The notes beneath the pieces are model-generated. The model worked only from the letters and a program-made list of their open reading frames with translations. It had not been told where the DNA came from and ran no database searches. From contig DHVR01000034.1 in assembly GCA_002412765.1 (NCBI GenBank), positions 11,650-75,649 on the forward strand: a DNA stretch of 64,000 nucleotides, given 5' to 3'. The stretch comes from Leptolinea sp. UBA5203 (lineage in GTDB: Bacteria > Chloroflexota > Anaerolineae > Anaerolineales > Anaerolineaceae). Positions 9,695 through 17,607 of the stretch are shown piece by piece (within the stretch, counting starts at the first letter, position 1; each line of letters starts with the position of its first letter). A program made the position numbers and the translations under genes.

Positions 9695-10026
9695 TCCTCT
9701 ATGTCCACATCAGAGTCATCGTCAAGATCGGATTCATGAATACCAAATTTTTCTAACACTTGCTCTTGGGTCAAGAAACCTTTCTGTTTGGCTCGCTCCA
9801 TGCGTTCTTCCGCTTCAAAAAACAAAGCATACTCTTCAAGCATATCTACCATTTCCTCATAGCGAACAGGGTCAACGAGAACACATGTCGGCACATTGTT
9901 TTTTAAAACAACCTTTGAACCACTTGTCTTGACTTCTGCAAATATTTTATTCGCTTCCCCACGGTTAAACCGGGTTATTGGAACGATGGCATCAGTTATA
10001 GCTTTTAATGATAAAGTAGTTGTCAT
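9691..10026 (-). CDS. Phd/YefM-type antitoxin
   Basis: 111 aa. Residues 10-60 (ITDAIVPITRFNRGEANKIF, then KVVLKNNVPTCVLVDPVRYE) match the Phd/YefM DNA-binding fold that binds its own operator. The acidic C-terminal tail (SDLDDDSDVDIEE) is longer than usual and probably wraps the toxin. The start ATG follows AGAGG. The stop overlaps the toxin start by 4 bp. Expected to neutralise the toxin and repress the operon; the operator would lie in 10027-10100. Confidence 0.8.
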   Translation of the reverse strand: MTTTLSLKAITDAIVPITRFNRGEANKIFAEVKTSGSKVVLKNNVPTCVLVDPVRYEEMVDMLEEYALFFEAEERMERAKQKGFLTQEQVLEKFGIHESDLDDDSDVDIEE

Positions 10027-10261
10027 AAGTTTTTATAACCTCTAAATGAAAATCATTTCCTTATTGAATTATACATCTTGTCAACTTATTTATCTACATA
10101 TTTATATATTATTAATGCGACAATAAATTATTAGGGTATGGGGTTATAACAGGGTGGTATATAGCCCATCAACGCCTTAAGAAAATTTTGATGTAGCAAA
10201 GATTCCTAATGACGGGATGAACTATACCTAGCATAAGAGAATTTTTCTTGGATAATAGTGG

Positions 10262-11074
10262 TTAATTTCCTTTTGGAAGAAAGTTTTCCTGAGGAAACAA
10301 AGTTGGCTGGATTGGTTGGATGGTCTTTTTCCGAGGAAAGCCAGCAATATTGAGGAATCGCAGTAGATATTGTCCATCTACCCAACCCATATCAATATAA
10401 AACCGATAGGGATCACGGGTGAAATCCCCGAGCCAGTACCTCCCGTTCACTTTCGTTATGCAAAATGAACAACTTGATGATTCAGGCAAAATTTTAATCA
10501 AAGCATTTTGGAGACGCTCATCGAGATCGGTCTCATCGAGCAAATCGACAGAGCTTTCCAATCGCTGATAAGTCAAGAAATCATTACCAACTTCTTCGAT
10601 AAAAAATCCAGACAAATCATCAATGTCCGAGGGGTAGGGCGAGCTTTGTGGCCTAATTTTTCTGCAATGTTCTATAATTTTCAGCATGATGAGTTCAGGA
10701 GTGTGAGTGGTAGGCATGGATATATCGATTGGTTCTTTGGAAAACCAAGAATGAAATTTTTCATACGATGATAGCCGTTGCAGGTCAACCAAAGCCCTCT
10801 CACATAAAACACTTCGAAGGAAAACCAACGCTTTGAGAGCAGGAATTAAGGTTCCGGCATAATAGGTCTTCCGATTGGTGGTAGAACCAGAACGCAACCG
10901 TATGCGTGGTTGTTTGTCCTCGCCATTTTTGTCCAGTTCCACGCGGTACGTAAAATTAGAATTCATAATGTCCCTACTCTGATCATAATGATATTCCAGA
11001 TACATAGTTTCCACTGCTCTTTCGATACGCTCTACACATTCCAACACGTCTGGCTCAAGCTGACTTCTGTTCAT
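10262..11074 (-). CDS. Hypothetical protein, 270 aa
   Basis: I do not recognise a family. ATG 11074 has a strong ribosome site (AGGAGATATTTA). The protein is soluble and mixed alpha/beta, with no signal peptide or membrane segment. The middle contains a Cys pair (SCSFCITKVNGRYWLGD) in a strand-rich stretch. The C-terminus ends in PIQPTLFPQENF, a short motif of the kind seen at the tail of DNA-processing proteins that bind a clamp; this is speculation. It stands alone, with 235 bp to the antitoxin operon and a long gap upstream. Codon use and AT content match the accessory region. Confidence 0.6.
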   Translation of the reverse strand: MNRSQLEPDVLECVERIERAVETMYLEYHYDQSRDIMNSNFTYRVELDKNGEDKQPRIRLRSGSTTNRKTYYAGTLIPALKALVFLRSVLCERALVDLQRLSSYEKFHSWFSKEPIDISMPTTHTPELIMLKIIEHCRKIRPQSSPYPSDIDDLSGFFIEEVGNDFLTYQRLESSVDLLDETDLDERLQNALIKILPESSSCSFCITKVNGRYWLGDFTRDPYRFYIDMGWVDGQYLLRFLNIAGFPRKKTIQPIQPTLFPQENFLPKGN

Positions 11075-11788
11075 TAAATATCTCCTAAAAATAGTTTTGT
11101 TAGTTTAATGACGGTTATCACTTTATAAAACACAAAATATTCTTGGAGATTCATGAGTTATCTGGTAATAAATTAGTAAATGGGGGGCATTTTCCTACTT
11201 GGAAGGGCAAAACCACAGTATATATTCTATTTAATGACTCTAATGCAATTACTCAATTTTCTAAAATCTCATGAAATTTTTCCCCACTTACATGGTGTAT
11301 TTACCATCTTCTAGTTCAGTTGACAGTATTTTTGCAATTTTCGATAATCGCGCCCCACTTTCACGCGGAGCTTTTTACAACTTATCCTTTTTGCAGTGGT
11401 GTTAATATGGGCTTCTTGAAGGAGTCCATTGGGGGGGAGCTAAGTGAGTCGAGGGTTTTATCACCATTAAGATAGTATGCACGTGGACTTGAATTGAGAA
11501 ATCAAATCTCATGATCTGCTCATTTCCTTGTCATTGTTGATAATTTATTTTCTACTTCTACAATTATGATCTTTGCAGGTTTTGTATAAAAAGCAAAAGC
11601 ATATATAATTTTTTTAGTATGATTAATATTGCTTTCAATAGCTTGATTTTACGAAAGGTATGGGGTGAATCTGGTCAACACAATTGATCGTCTTTGTTAA
11701 CTGAATATGTGCAGTAAATCCTCTTGTTGATCTAAGTGCTTTTCATGTAATTGTATCTTTTCAAACCAAATCCAGAGAGGGATAAATT
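11075..11788. other. Long AT-rich intergenic region
   Basis: 714 bp between divergent genes (10262-11074 minus and 11789 plus). It must hold both promoters. I see no ORF with coding character, no tRNA and no clear riboswitch. A G-run at 11431-11437 (seven G) is the only oddity. The ribosome site for the next gene, AGAGAGGGAT, is at its right end. Confidence 0.5.
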
Positions 11789-12439
11789 ATGTCTGAAAAT
11801 ATATTTGATGCAAATCAATTGATGATGATGATTAATATACTAAATATCTCTACACGACATCTAAAAGATGAAATTTCAGAATTAAAAATCCGAGAGGTTG
11901 AAGTAAGATGGAAAGAACTCTTAAGTACTTTGCACAATTGTTTTGCTTATGCACAATCAAATAGTATTGATTTGCGACAATATAAGACTGACTTAAGCGA
12001 AATCGTTGACAATCTATACAGTGTTGAAAAGTTGGTTCGGCAAAAGAATGAAGGGAAAGTTTCAATTATTGATGATATTGCACAAGGTGTTTTTTATATT
12101 GCAGGGAAAATTGATGATGTTCTGGCAGGCATTGGATGGAAAAGGGTTGTTCAACCAATAACTGAAGCAATTTTCTTGATTCCAAAGAAAATCATGGCTA
12201 TGTTTTCAGGCACATCTGAAACGCCTAAAATCCTTCCAAACATGATTCAAAATTACCTCCCTCCACCTATGAAGTCATTACCAAGTAAAAATATAGGACA
12301 ATCAAACGTCAAGCGAAAAGATGATGACATCATTGATGTTGAATGGGGTAATGTTAAAGATACAAAAGAATCATTAGCAAGTCAGATAATTCGCCAAATG
12401 CACGATAGAATATCACACATCGAATCAGGGGATGAATAA
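11789..12439 (+). CDS. Hypothetical helical protein, first gene of Rca-like AAA+ operon
   Basis: 216 aa, no recognised family. The N-terminal 90 residues are predicted helical (NILNISTRHLKDEISELKI; YKTDLSEIVDNLYSVEKLV). A moderately hydrophobic stretch follows (about 95-145, IAQGVFYIAGKIDDVLAGIG and ITEAIFLIPKKIMAMF), which could be amphipathic membrane contact but is not a clear transmembrane helix. Then comes a Pro-rich linker (NYLPPPMKSLPS) and an acidic tail with DDIIDVEWG. The start has GAGAGGG upstream. The next gene begins 3 bp after its stop, so the two are cotranscribed. Given this tight coupling it is a candidate substrate, adaptor or effector for the AAA+ protein. Confidence 0.65.
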   Translation: MSENIFDANQLMMMINILNISTRHLKDEISELKIREVEVRWKELLSTLHNCFAYAQSNSIDLRQYKTDLSEIVDNLYSVEKLVRQKNEGKVSIIDDIAQGVFYIAGKIDDVLAGIGWKRVVQPITEAIFLIPKKIMAMFSGTSETPKILPNMIQNYLPPPMKSLPSKNIGQSNVKRKDDDIIDVEWGNVKDTKESLASQIIRQMHDRISHIESGDE

Positions 12440-12442
12440 GAA

Positions 12443-13318
12443 ATGTCAAAAATATTTGTACCTGAACGATTTAAAAAAGAAGTTCTCGTTCATATTTTTA
12501 AAAATCTCTGGAGCAGTCAAATACCTTCCGCGCCATTAATTTTGGGGATTCACGGGCCATCTGGATGGGGCAAGACTTTTCAATGTGAGTATGTACTTAA
12601 GAGCATTGGAGCAAAAGCATTCCTAATTTCTGGCGGTCAGTTGGAGAATAAAGACGCAGGAGAACCCGCAAGACTTCTTCGCCATATGTATAGAACCGCA
12701 GGAACGGCTGTGATAGAACAAGAAACCAAGTTAGCTGTTTTGCTAATAAATGATGTAGATACGGGATTAGGAAATTGGGGCGGTAATGTTCAAACAACCA
12801 TTAATACGCAAACGGTCTTCGGGGAATTAATGCACATTACTGATTATCCAACAGTTGTAGATAACAGAGAAACACCAAGAATACCTATAATTCTTACCGG
12901 CAACGACTTTACAAAGTTATATGCACCTTTGGTACGAGCAGGCAGAATGGTATCGTTCGAATGGACGCTTAAAATTGATGAAAAAATTGCAATTGTGGAA
13001 AACATTTTTACCGAATTTTCCCATAACGAGTGTGAGGTTTTAGTGAACACTTTAGAGTCCTACACCACAAAAAATGGTCATAACAATGAGTTAAATATTG
13101 CTTTTTTTTCTCATCTTCGGTCTGCGCTATATGATGAATATATTTGGGAAATCATTAAACAACACGGTGTTGAATATATTTTAGAAAGAAGCAGAAAAAA
13201 CGGTTCTCCCCAAAAATTTAATATTGACTTCACTTTTTCGTCTGTTCTTGAAAAAGGCATACAACTTGTGACCTCATCGAAATACATAAACCACCTTGTT
13301 GGAGATAGAAATGGCTGA
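12443..13318 (+). CDS. Rubisco-activase-like AAA+ ATPase
   Basis: 291 aa. AAA+ core with Walker A GPSGWGKT, Walker B LLINDVDTG and sensor 1 LTGNDF. Around these motifs the protein tracks plant and cyanobacterial Rubisco activase closely, as I recall that family: GKTFQCEYV, AGEPARLLRHMYRTA, LLINDVDTGLG, TPRIPIILTGNDF, TKLYAPLVRAGRM each have near-identical counterparts there. Activases are hexameric remodelling motors that pull inhibitors out of Rubisco. No Rubisco large subunit is in this window and the neighbours are unrelated to carbon fixation, so this protein probably remodels another partner, most simply the product of one flanking operon gene. The stop overlaps the start of the next gene by 8 bp. 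Confidence 0.85.
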   Translation: MSKIFVPERFKKEVLVHIFKNLWSSQIPSAPLILGIHGPSGWGKTFQCEYVLKSIGAKAFLISGGQLENKDAGEPARLLRHMYRTAGTAVIEQETKLAVLLINDVDTGLGNWGGNVQTTINTQTVFGELMHITDYPTVVDNRETPRIPIILTGNDFTKLYAPLVRAGRMVSFEWTLKIDEKIAIVENIFTEFSHNECEVLVNTLESYTTKNGHNNELNIAFFSHLRSALYDEYIWEIIKQHGVEYILERSRKNGSPQKFNIDFTFSSVLEKGIQLVTSSKYINHLVGDRNG

Positions 13319-13844
13319 AACTTATACGTCCACAAACACCTATGCTCGAATTATTTTTTTGCAACAACAGATACGAGGAGTTCTGCGAGAAACAGTGCAA
13401 ATCAGCGACGATAAGTTAGAGAGATTGCTTAAGGCCGTTGAGAACAAATGGATTTGCCAAATTGATATATATGCTTTCAATTTCAATAACCTATGTCAAG
13501 CACAATTGAAAATGGAAATTGACTGGAATGAATACGAAAAACAAATGTGTATTGGGAAACTTACCATTGCCGTAGATACACGTTGGAAAAACGACTTATT
13601 ACCCCAAACAGATTCTTCAATATGGGCTTTCAATAAATATTTGAATCAATTTAGTCTGAGAACAGAGTGGCGAATAATATACTCTAATTGGGTTCGCAAC
13701 AGTTCAAGTAAATTGACGGAAGCAAGAAGTTATTTAGGAACTTCTACTGGACTACCTATAAAATGGTCTGGGAATAAAATTGATGATTATGTAAAAAATG
13801 AAGATTTCCCAGAATTTGGCATTGGGCTATATTTTGCCGAGTAG
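13311..13844 (+). CDS. Hypothetical protein, third gene of Rca-like operon (possible HORMA-like)
   Basis: 177 aa from ATG 13311, which has GGAG six bases upstream; an earlier in-frame start at 13296 has none. It overlaps the AAA+ gene by 8 bp, implying coupled translation. Order of elements: helix TYARIIFLQQQIRGVLRET, helix SDDKLERLLKAVENK, strand WICQIDIYAFNFNN, strand QAQLKMEIDW, later strands and an Arg/Trp-rich region. This order of helices then strands reminds me of bacterial HORMA proteins, which are remodelled by a TRIP13/Pch2 AAA+ partner, but I see no decisive motif. It could equally be an unrelated alpha/beta protein. A terminator follows. Confidence 0.6.
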   Translation: MAETYTSTNTYARIIFLQQQIRGVLRETVQISDDKLERLLKAVENKWICQIDIYAFNFNNLCQAQLKMEIDWNEYEKQMCIGKLTIAVDTRWKNDLLPQTDSSIWAFNKYLNQFSLRTEWRIIYSNWVRNSSSKLTEARSYLGTSTGLPIKWSGNKIDDYVKNEDFPEFGIGLYFAE

Positions 13845-13886
13845 TTTTGAATAGCAAGCGTCGGCACACCAAAGCGTGCGCTGAAC

Positions 13887-13919
13887 ACTGGGGATTCTGC
13901 TGAATTTTCCAGTTTTTTT
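13887..13919 (+). terminator. Terminator of the three-gene Rca-like operon
   Basis: Stem with arms ACTGGGGATTC and GAATTTTCCAGT (one bulge, two G-U pairs) and a 4-nt loop, followed by seven T. It lies 43 bp after the last stop codon of the operon. Confidence 0.65.
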
Positions 13920-14031
13920 CTAATTTCGAGTCTCCATTCCTCCCAAGCAGAATCCTTAACCTACAATTTTCAAGACACATGAAATATCAGTCTTTTGATC
14001 TAAAAAATTCTTCGGGGTTATAGTAAAGAAA

Positions 14032-15270
14032 ATGAGACCAATTAAACTATTTTTTCTTCTATTCGGCATATTTTGTTTGCTAACAGCTTCATGCAATCCG
14101 TCAATAATTATTTCTAGTCCCACAAATCAGCCAACCACGACCACGACAATACTTCCCACTGATCCGCCAGTTGCTGAAACTGCTATTCCCACGAAAACAA
14201 TCACATGTGAACTAGTAACTAATTCAGCTCCTACATCAATTAATGACGAACCAGCTCTACTGACGATCATTGGAGAAAATTATCCACAAACTGAGTATTT
14301 TGGGTATCCTGTCTTCAGCCCAGATAGTCAAGTTTTAGCCTTGTCAGGCTCAACAGTTTCTCTTTGGAACACAAAGACATTTGAACTTATTCGAGAATTT
14401 GAGACTCAATCAGAAGCAGAAGATTGTTATGGGTATGATGCTACTTTTAGTCCAGATAGCAAATTGTTTGCGACAAGCGATAATTGTGATGCCACCGGAT
14501 ATGTACGCATCTGGGATGTATCTACGGGGGAACTACTCCATGAGTGGGAGCGAGAATTTGCATCAATGCCCCCAACAAGCACAAGTTCTTGGGAATATTT
14601 TATTCCTGTGGGATCAATGGCTTTTATCCCAAATAGCACAAAAATAGTCTATGCAAGTGGTAATAGTTTGGAAATTAGAGATGTTTATAACGAAAACGAC
14701 CACAGTGTTCTCAATCTTGGCCCCGAAATGTATGCATCTCAAATTTCTCTATCTTCAGATGGTAGATTAGTCTATATCATCATGAGTTGGATGAAAGATC
14801 ATGATTTTCCTTCTGCGTGGACAACTCAGAATAAATTCCAAATTTGGAATATTAATACACACACAATGCTTCGAGAAGTAAAATATCCGGAAGGTTGGGT
14901 AAATCTGAGTTTGGAGTTATTGGGAACTTCCCTAGTGGAAGTAAATTTTGAAGAAGGGACAAGCCAGATAATTAATCTGGAAACAGACGAGATCAAGAAG
15001 TTGCCATACCGCCAAGGCTGGAGATATTACAGTCCTGATGGGAGCTTAATAATATATGCCCGTCTGTTTGGATTTGATGAGCAAGAACGCATTATAGAAC
15101 TTTGGCAAACCAACAACTGGCAAAAAATCTATACTTTTATGCCAAATAACGACCCAAGCTGGAGTTATGGATTAACTGAAATTGTATTTAGTCATGATAA
15201 TACCGTTTTAGCAATCAATCACCAAGGAACAGTTATGCTTTGGAACATTCGCCCTGTTGTCCAGCCTTAA
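14032..15270 (+). CDS. Lipoprotein with WD40-like beta-propeller
   Basis: 412 aa. N-terminal lipoprotein signal: basic start, hydrophobic LFFLLFGIFCLL, lipobox LTASC with Cys at about residue 21, followed by a Thr/Pro-rich linker. The rest carries WD40-type blades: VFSPDSQVLALSG..VSLWNTKT, TFSPDSKLFATSD..VRIWDVSTGE, FQIWNINTHTM, IVFSHDNTVLAINHQGTVMLW. Predicted to be anchored on the outer face of the membrane as a protein-binding scaffold; no catalytic residues are visible. No clear ribosome site precedes the ATG. Monocistronic, 187 bp after the Rca-like operon. Such propeller lipoproteins are common and fast-evolving, so the partner cannot be inferred. Confidence 0.75.
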   Translation: MRPIKLFFLLFGIFCLLTASCNPSIIISSPTNQPTTTTTILPTDPPVAETAIPTKTITCELVTNSAPTSINDEPALLTIIGENYPQTEYFGYPVFSPDSQVLALSGSTVSLWNTKTFELIREFETQSEAEDCYGYDATFSPDSKLFATSDNCDATGYVRIWDVSTGELLHEWEREFASMPPTSTSSWEYFIPVGSMAFIPNSTKIVYASGNSLEIRDVYNENDHSVLNLGPEMYASQISLSSDGRLVYIIMSWMKDHDFPSAWTTQNKFQIWNINTHTMLREVKYPEGWVNLSLELLGTSLVEVNFEEGTSQIINLETDEIKKLPYRQGWRYYSPDGSLIIYARLFGFDEQERIIELWQTNNWQKIYTFMPNNDPSWSYGLTEIVFSHDNTVLAINHQGTVMLWNIRPVVQP

Positions 15271-15532
15271 CAAACAAGTATAAGAACGCTTGCATAAGTC
15301 AAGTTCGGGAACTGCTCGAGGTCAAGGGGAGTCTGTAAACCTACAATGAATCTAGAGTCAGTCGGTTTATTCGCAAGCCCCCACCCTTACCTGTAAATGC
15401 CTGCGCTGAATGTTGCACCAAGAAATTTACACAGAATAGGGACAAATTCCGCTTTATGATAATTAAATGAAGTTATGAATCGATTTATAAAAGCAAACCT
15501 TTAGTAGGCAATTTTCAATAATATAGAAATAA

Positions 15533-17527
15533 TCATTGGCATATTCCACTCTCATTACAAGGCACTAACCATTTTGTTGTTTCGTCGCCTTCCACAGTCC
15601 ATCCAGATGGTATGTTATTTGAATGGGGTTCAATTTTCCACCAACGATTTCCATTAACGCACAAAGGGCCAAGAGCAATATTAAATAATTCACCGGGTGA
15701 AATTTGGCCTACGATTCCAGCAAGCATGTTAGGATCAGAACGGATACGATTAGGTAGGCCACCAAGAGCAACCATTCCGGTCATTCCGATAGAAAGTTGT
15801 GTCTCATACATTGAAGCACAAGTATCAATATTTTCATATTCTGGTATACCGGGGCCAATTATCGGGTCGAAAGTTGGTGTAATAATAGCTGTGGTATCGT
15901 TAACATCGGTATTTGTAGCCGAATCAATAGGCTGCATATTTGAAATTGCAGAATTGATCTGTTCAGAATTCAATTCAAGTAAATATGCTTCTCCATTAAT
16001 TGGCTTATCGAAAAACAAAATCAGTCCGTTTAGTTCTCGCTCTTCGCTTATTTTAAATAAACCAAGAACCTCCTTTTTTTCCCCCGGAAAGAGTTTTACT
16101 TCATCTTCTAAGGAACCTAAATATACAACGCCAAATTGATCTACAATATATAATTGATAGGGTAAAGTATAAGGAACTTCGCTGATATTTTCAACTGCAA
16201 CAAGCATTTTATATACAAAAATATCTGAGTAAATGCTTTCTTCTGTCTTAGTTGATAAACTTAAAAGCTCCACATTAACATTCTTACTGTTATCGTTATA
16301 TAATTTTCGGATAATTGGTAGAACGCTCATTTGTTCTGGAATACCAAAAGAGACTGACTCTATGTTTAAATCTACAAATACAGTTGTTTGGGACTCATCA
16401 TCATAATCAACTGTAAATTCTAAGCCAAATCCTCGTAAAGTATTCCATTCTATTTCATGTGTTGGAGCAAGATAAAAATGATTTATCTGTCCAAAATCCC
16501 GTTCTATTTGTCCTAAATAATCATATCCTAATGATACTTGGTCGATAACGCCGACTGGTGGCAAACATGAGGTATTAGAAAAAAAAGTTTTCATTATTTT
16601 GCCATCATACATCATAAGAGATTCCACTGATCCAAATGCATCACGATAATGAAAACCCTTAATGGAGACTGAATCTCCTTCCGGTAAAGACATCACAAAA
16701 ACTTCCAAGATTGGAGAAAAATCAGAAGAAGCATTTGGACTATCTGAAAATTCACATTTATTGTTTATTCTCGAAAACCTTCTGATGTAAAACAATTTCT
16801 TACCAAACTGTTTTACTTCCCCAATCGACATCTCCATTGTTTCAGGAGCAGGTACAGTTGTTGGTGCAAGGGTTTCTGTTGGTAGAGATATGGCAGGTTG
16901 ATTTGCAGTTGGATTGACCGACATATGGTTTGCAGATTCTTCCATTCTTGTCATTATGTATGATTCATCTTCAGATTTCACGACAAATTCACTAGAATCA
17001 ATTTTTAATACCTCAAAATCTTTTGTATAAGAAACAGTATTTATACGAAGGCTTTTTCCTTTATCCAATATCTTATAAGTAAAATCAATTCCATCCCAAA
17101 CCCCAGTCTCATTTTCAGAAAATGTAACCCGAGTATAATTTTGAAGTTCCCATGCGCCAGAAAGATAAGAGGATGTTAGTTTGCCAGAATCAGTAATCCT
17201 ATCATTCGATTCTGATCCTACTTTTATTAGTGAATACATCTCACTTCCATGTTTAATAACCAATTCCGTTTTTGATAATTTCAATATCTCAAAATCTTTT
17301 GTATAGAATAAATTTGTAGCTTGAATTGTATTCCCGTGATCTTTAAGCTCATATGTAAAATTGGCACCATCCCAGATACCAGCTCCGTCTTTTAAGAATT
17401 CGACATTTGTACCATTGTTATCAGCCCATTTCCCAACAATACTCACTTTTCCTGTACAGGAACTTAATACCAGCATCAACATAATGACTGAAATAATGGC
17501 AAATGGTTTTTGCATTTTTTTATTCAT
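15533..17527 (-). CDS. Large lipoprotein with duplicated N-terminal domain and SH3-like C-terminus
   Basis: 664 aa, ATG preceded by GAGGAAAA. Signal and lipobox LVLSSC place Cys at about residue 24. Two tandem copies of a roughly 75-residue beta-rich unit follow: the first with IVGKWADNNG, GAGIWDGANFTYEL and YTKDFEILKL, the second with LSGAWELQNY, TGVWDGIDFTYKI and YTKDFEVLKI. After a TPTETLAPT-type linker comes a long unrecognised beta region (about 230-540). The last 85 residues (GLPNRIRSDPNML..PGELFNIALGPLC..WWKIE..GWTVEGD) resemble bacterial SH3 domains. Likely an extracytoplasmic envelope protein. It follows the beta-propeller gene 17608-18969 by 80 bp on the same strand and may share its riboswitch-controlled transcript. 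Confidence 0.7.
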   Translation of the reverse strand: MNKKMQKPFAIISVIMLMLVLSSCTGKVSIVGKWADNNGTNVEFLKDGAGIWDGANFTYELKDHGNTIQATNLFYTKDFEILKLSKTELVIKHGSEMYSLIKVGSESNDRITDSGKLTSSYLSGAWELQNYTRVTFSENETGVWDGIDFTYKILDKGKSLRINTVSYTKDFEVLKIDSSEFVVKSEDESYIMTRMEESANHMSVNPTANQPAISLPTETLAPTTVPAPETMEMSIGEVKQFGKKLFYIRRFSRINNKCEFSDSPNASSDFSPILEVFVMSLPEGDSVSIKGFHYRDAFGSVESLMMYDGKIMKTFFSNTSCLPPVGVIDQVSLGYDYLGQIERDFGQINHFYLAPTHEIEWNTLRGFGLEFTVDYDDESQTTVFVDLNIESVSFGIPEQMSVLPIIRKLYNDNSKNVNVELLSLSTKTEESIYSDIFVYKMLVAVENISEVPYTLPYQLYIVDQFGVVYLGSLEDEVKLFPGEKKEVLGLFKISEERELNGLILFFDKPINGEAYLLELNSEQINSAISNMQPIDSATNTDVNDTTAIITPTFDPIIGPGIPEYENIDTCASMYETQLSIGMTGMVALGGLPNRIRSDPNMLAGIVGQISPGELFNIALGPLCVNGNRWWKIEPHSNNIPSGWTVEGDETTKWLVPCNESGICQ

Positions 17528-17607
17528 TTTTCCTCAATGTACTATCCAAATTCAAATTTTAGTCTGAGCATGTGAAACACATTATTTTTATCAATCTCAA
17601 TAGAAAA

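Noticed and set aside
12443..13318. Evidence for CO2 fixation via Rubisco
   Set aside because: The activase-like protein is the only hint; no rbcL/rbcS or Calvin-cycle gene is present in the window, and the partners are unrelated.
14381..14647. 88-aa ORF in another frame of the WD40 lipoprotein
   Set aside because: Fully inside a frame with clear propeller repeats; no independent evidence.
15612..16139. 175-aa open frame on the plus strand
   Set aside because: Lies antisense within the large lipoprotein gene, with no start signal and no recognisable domain.
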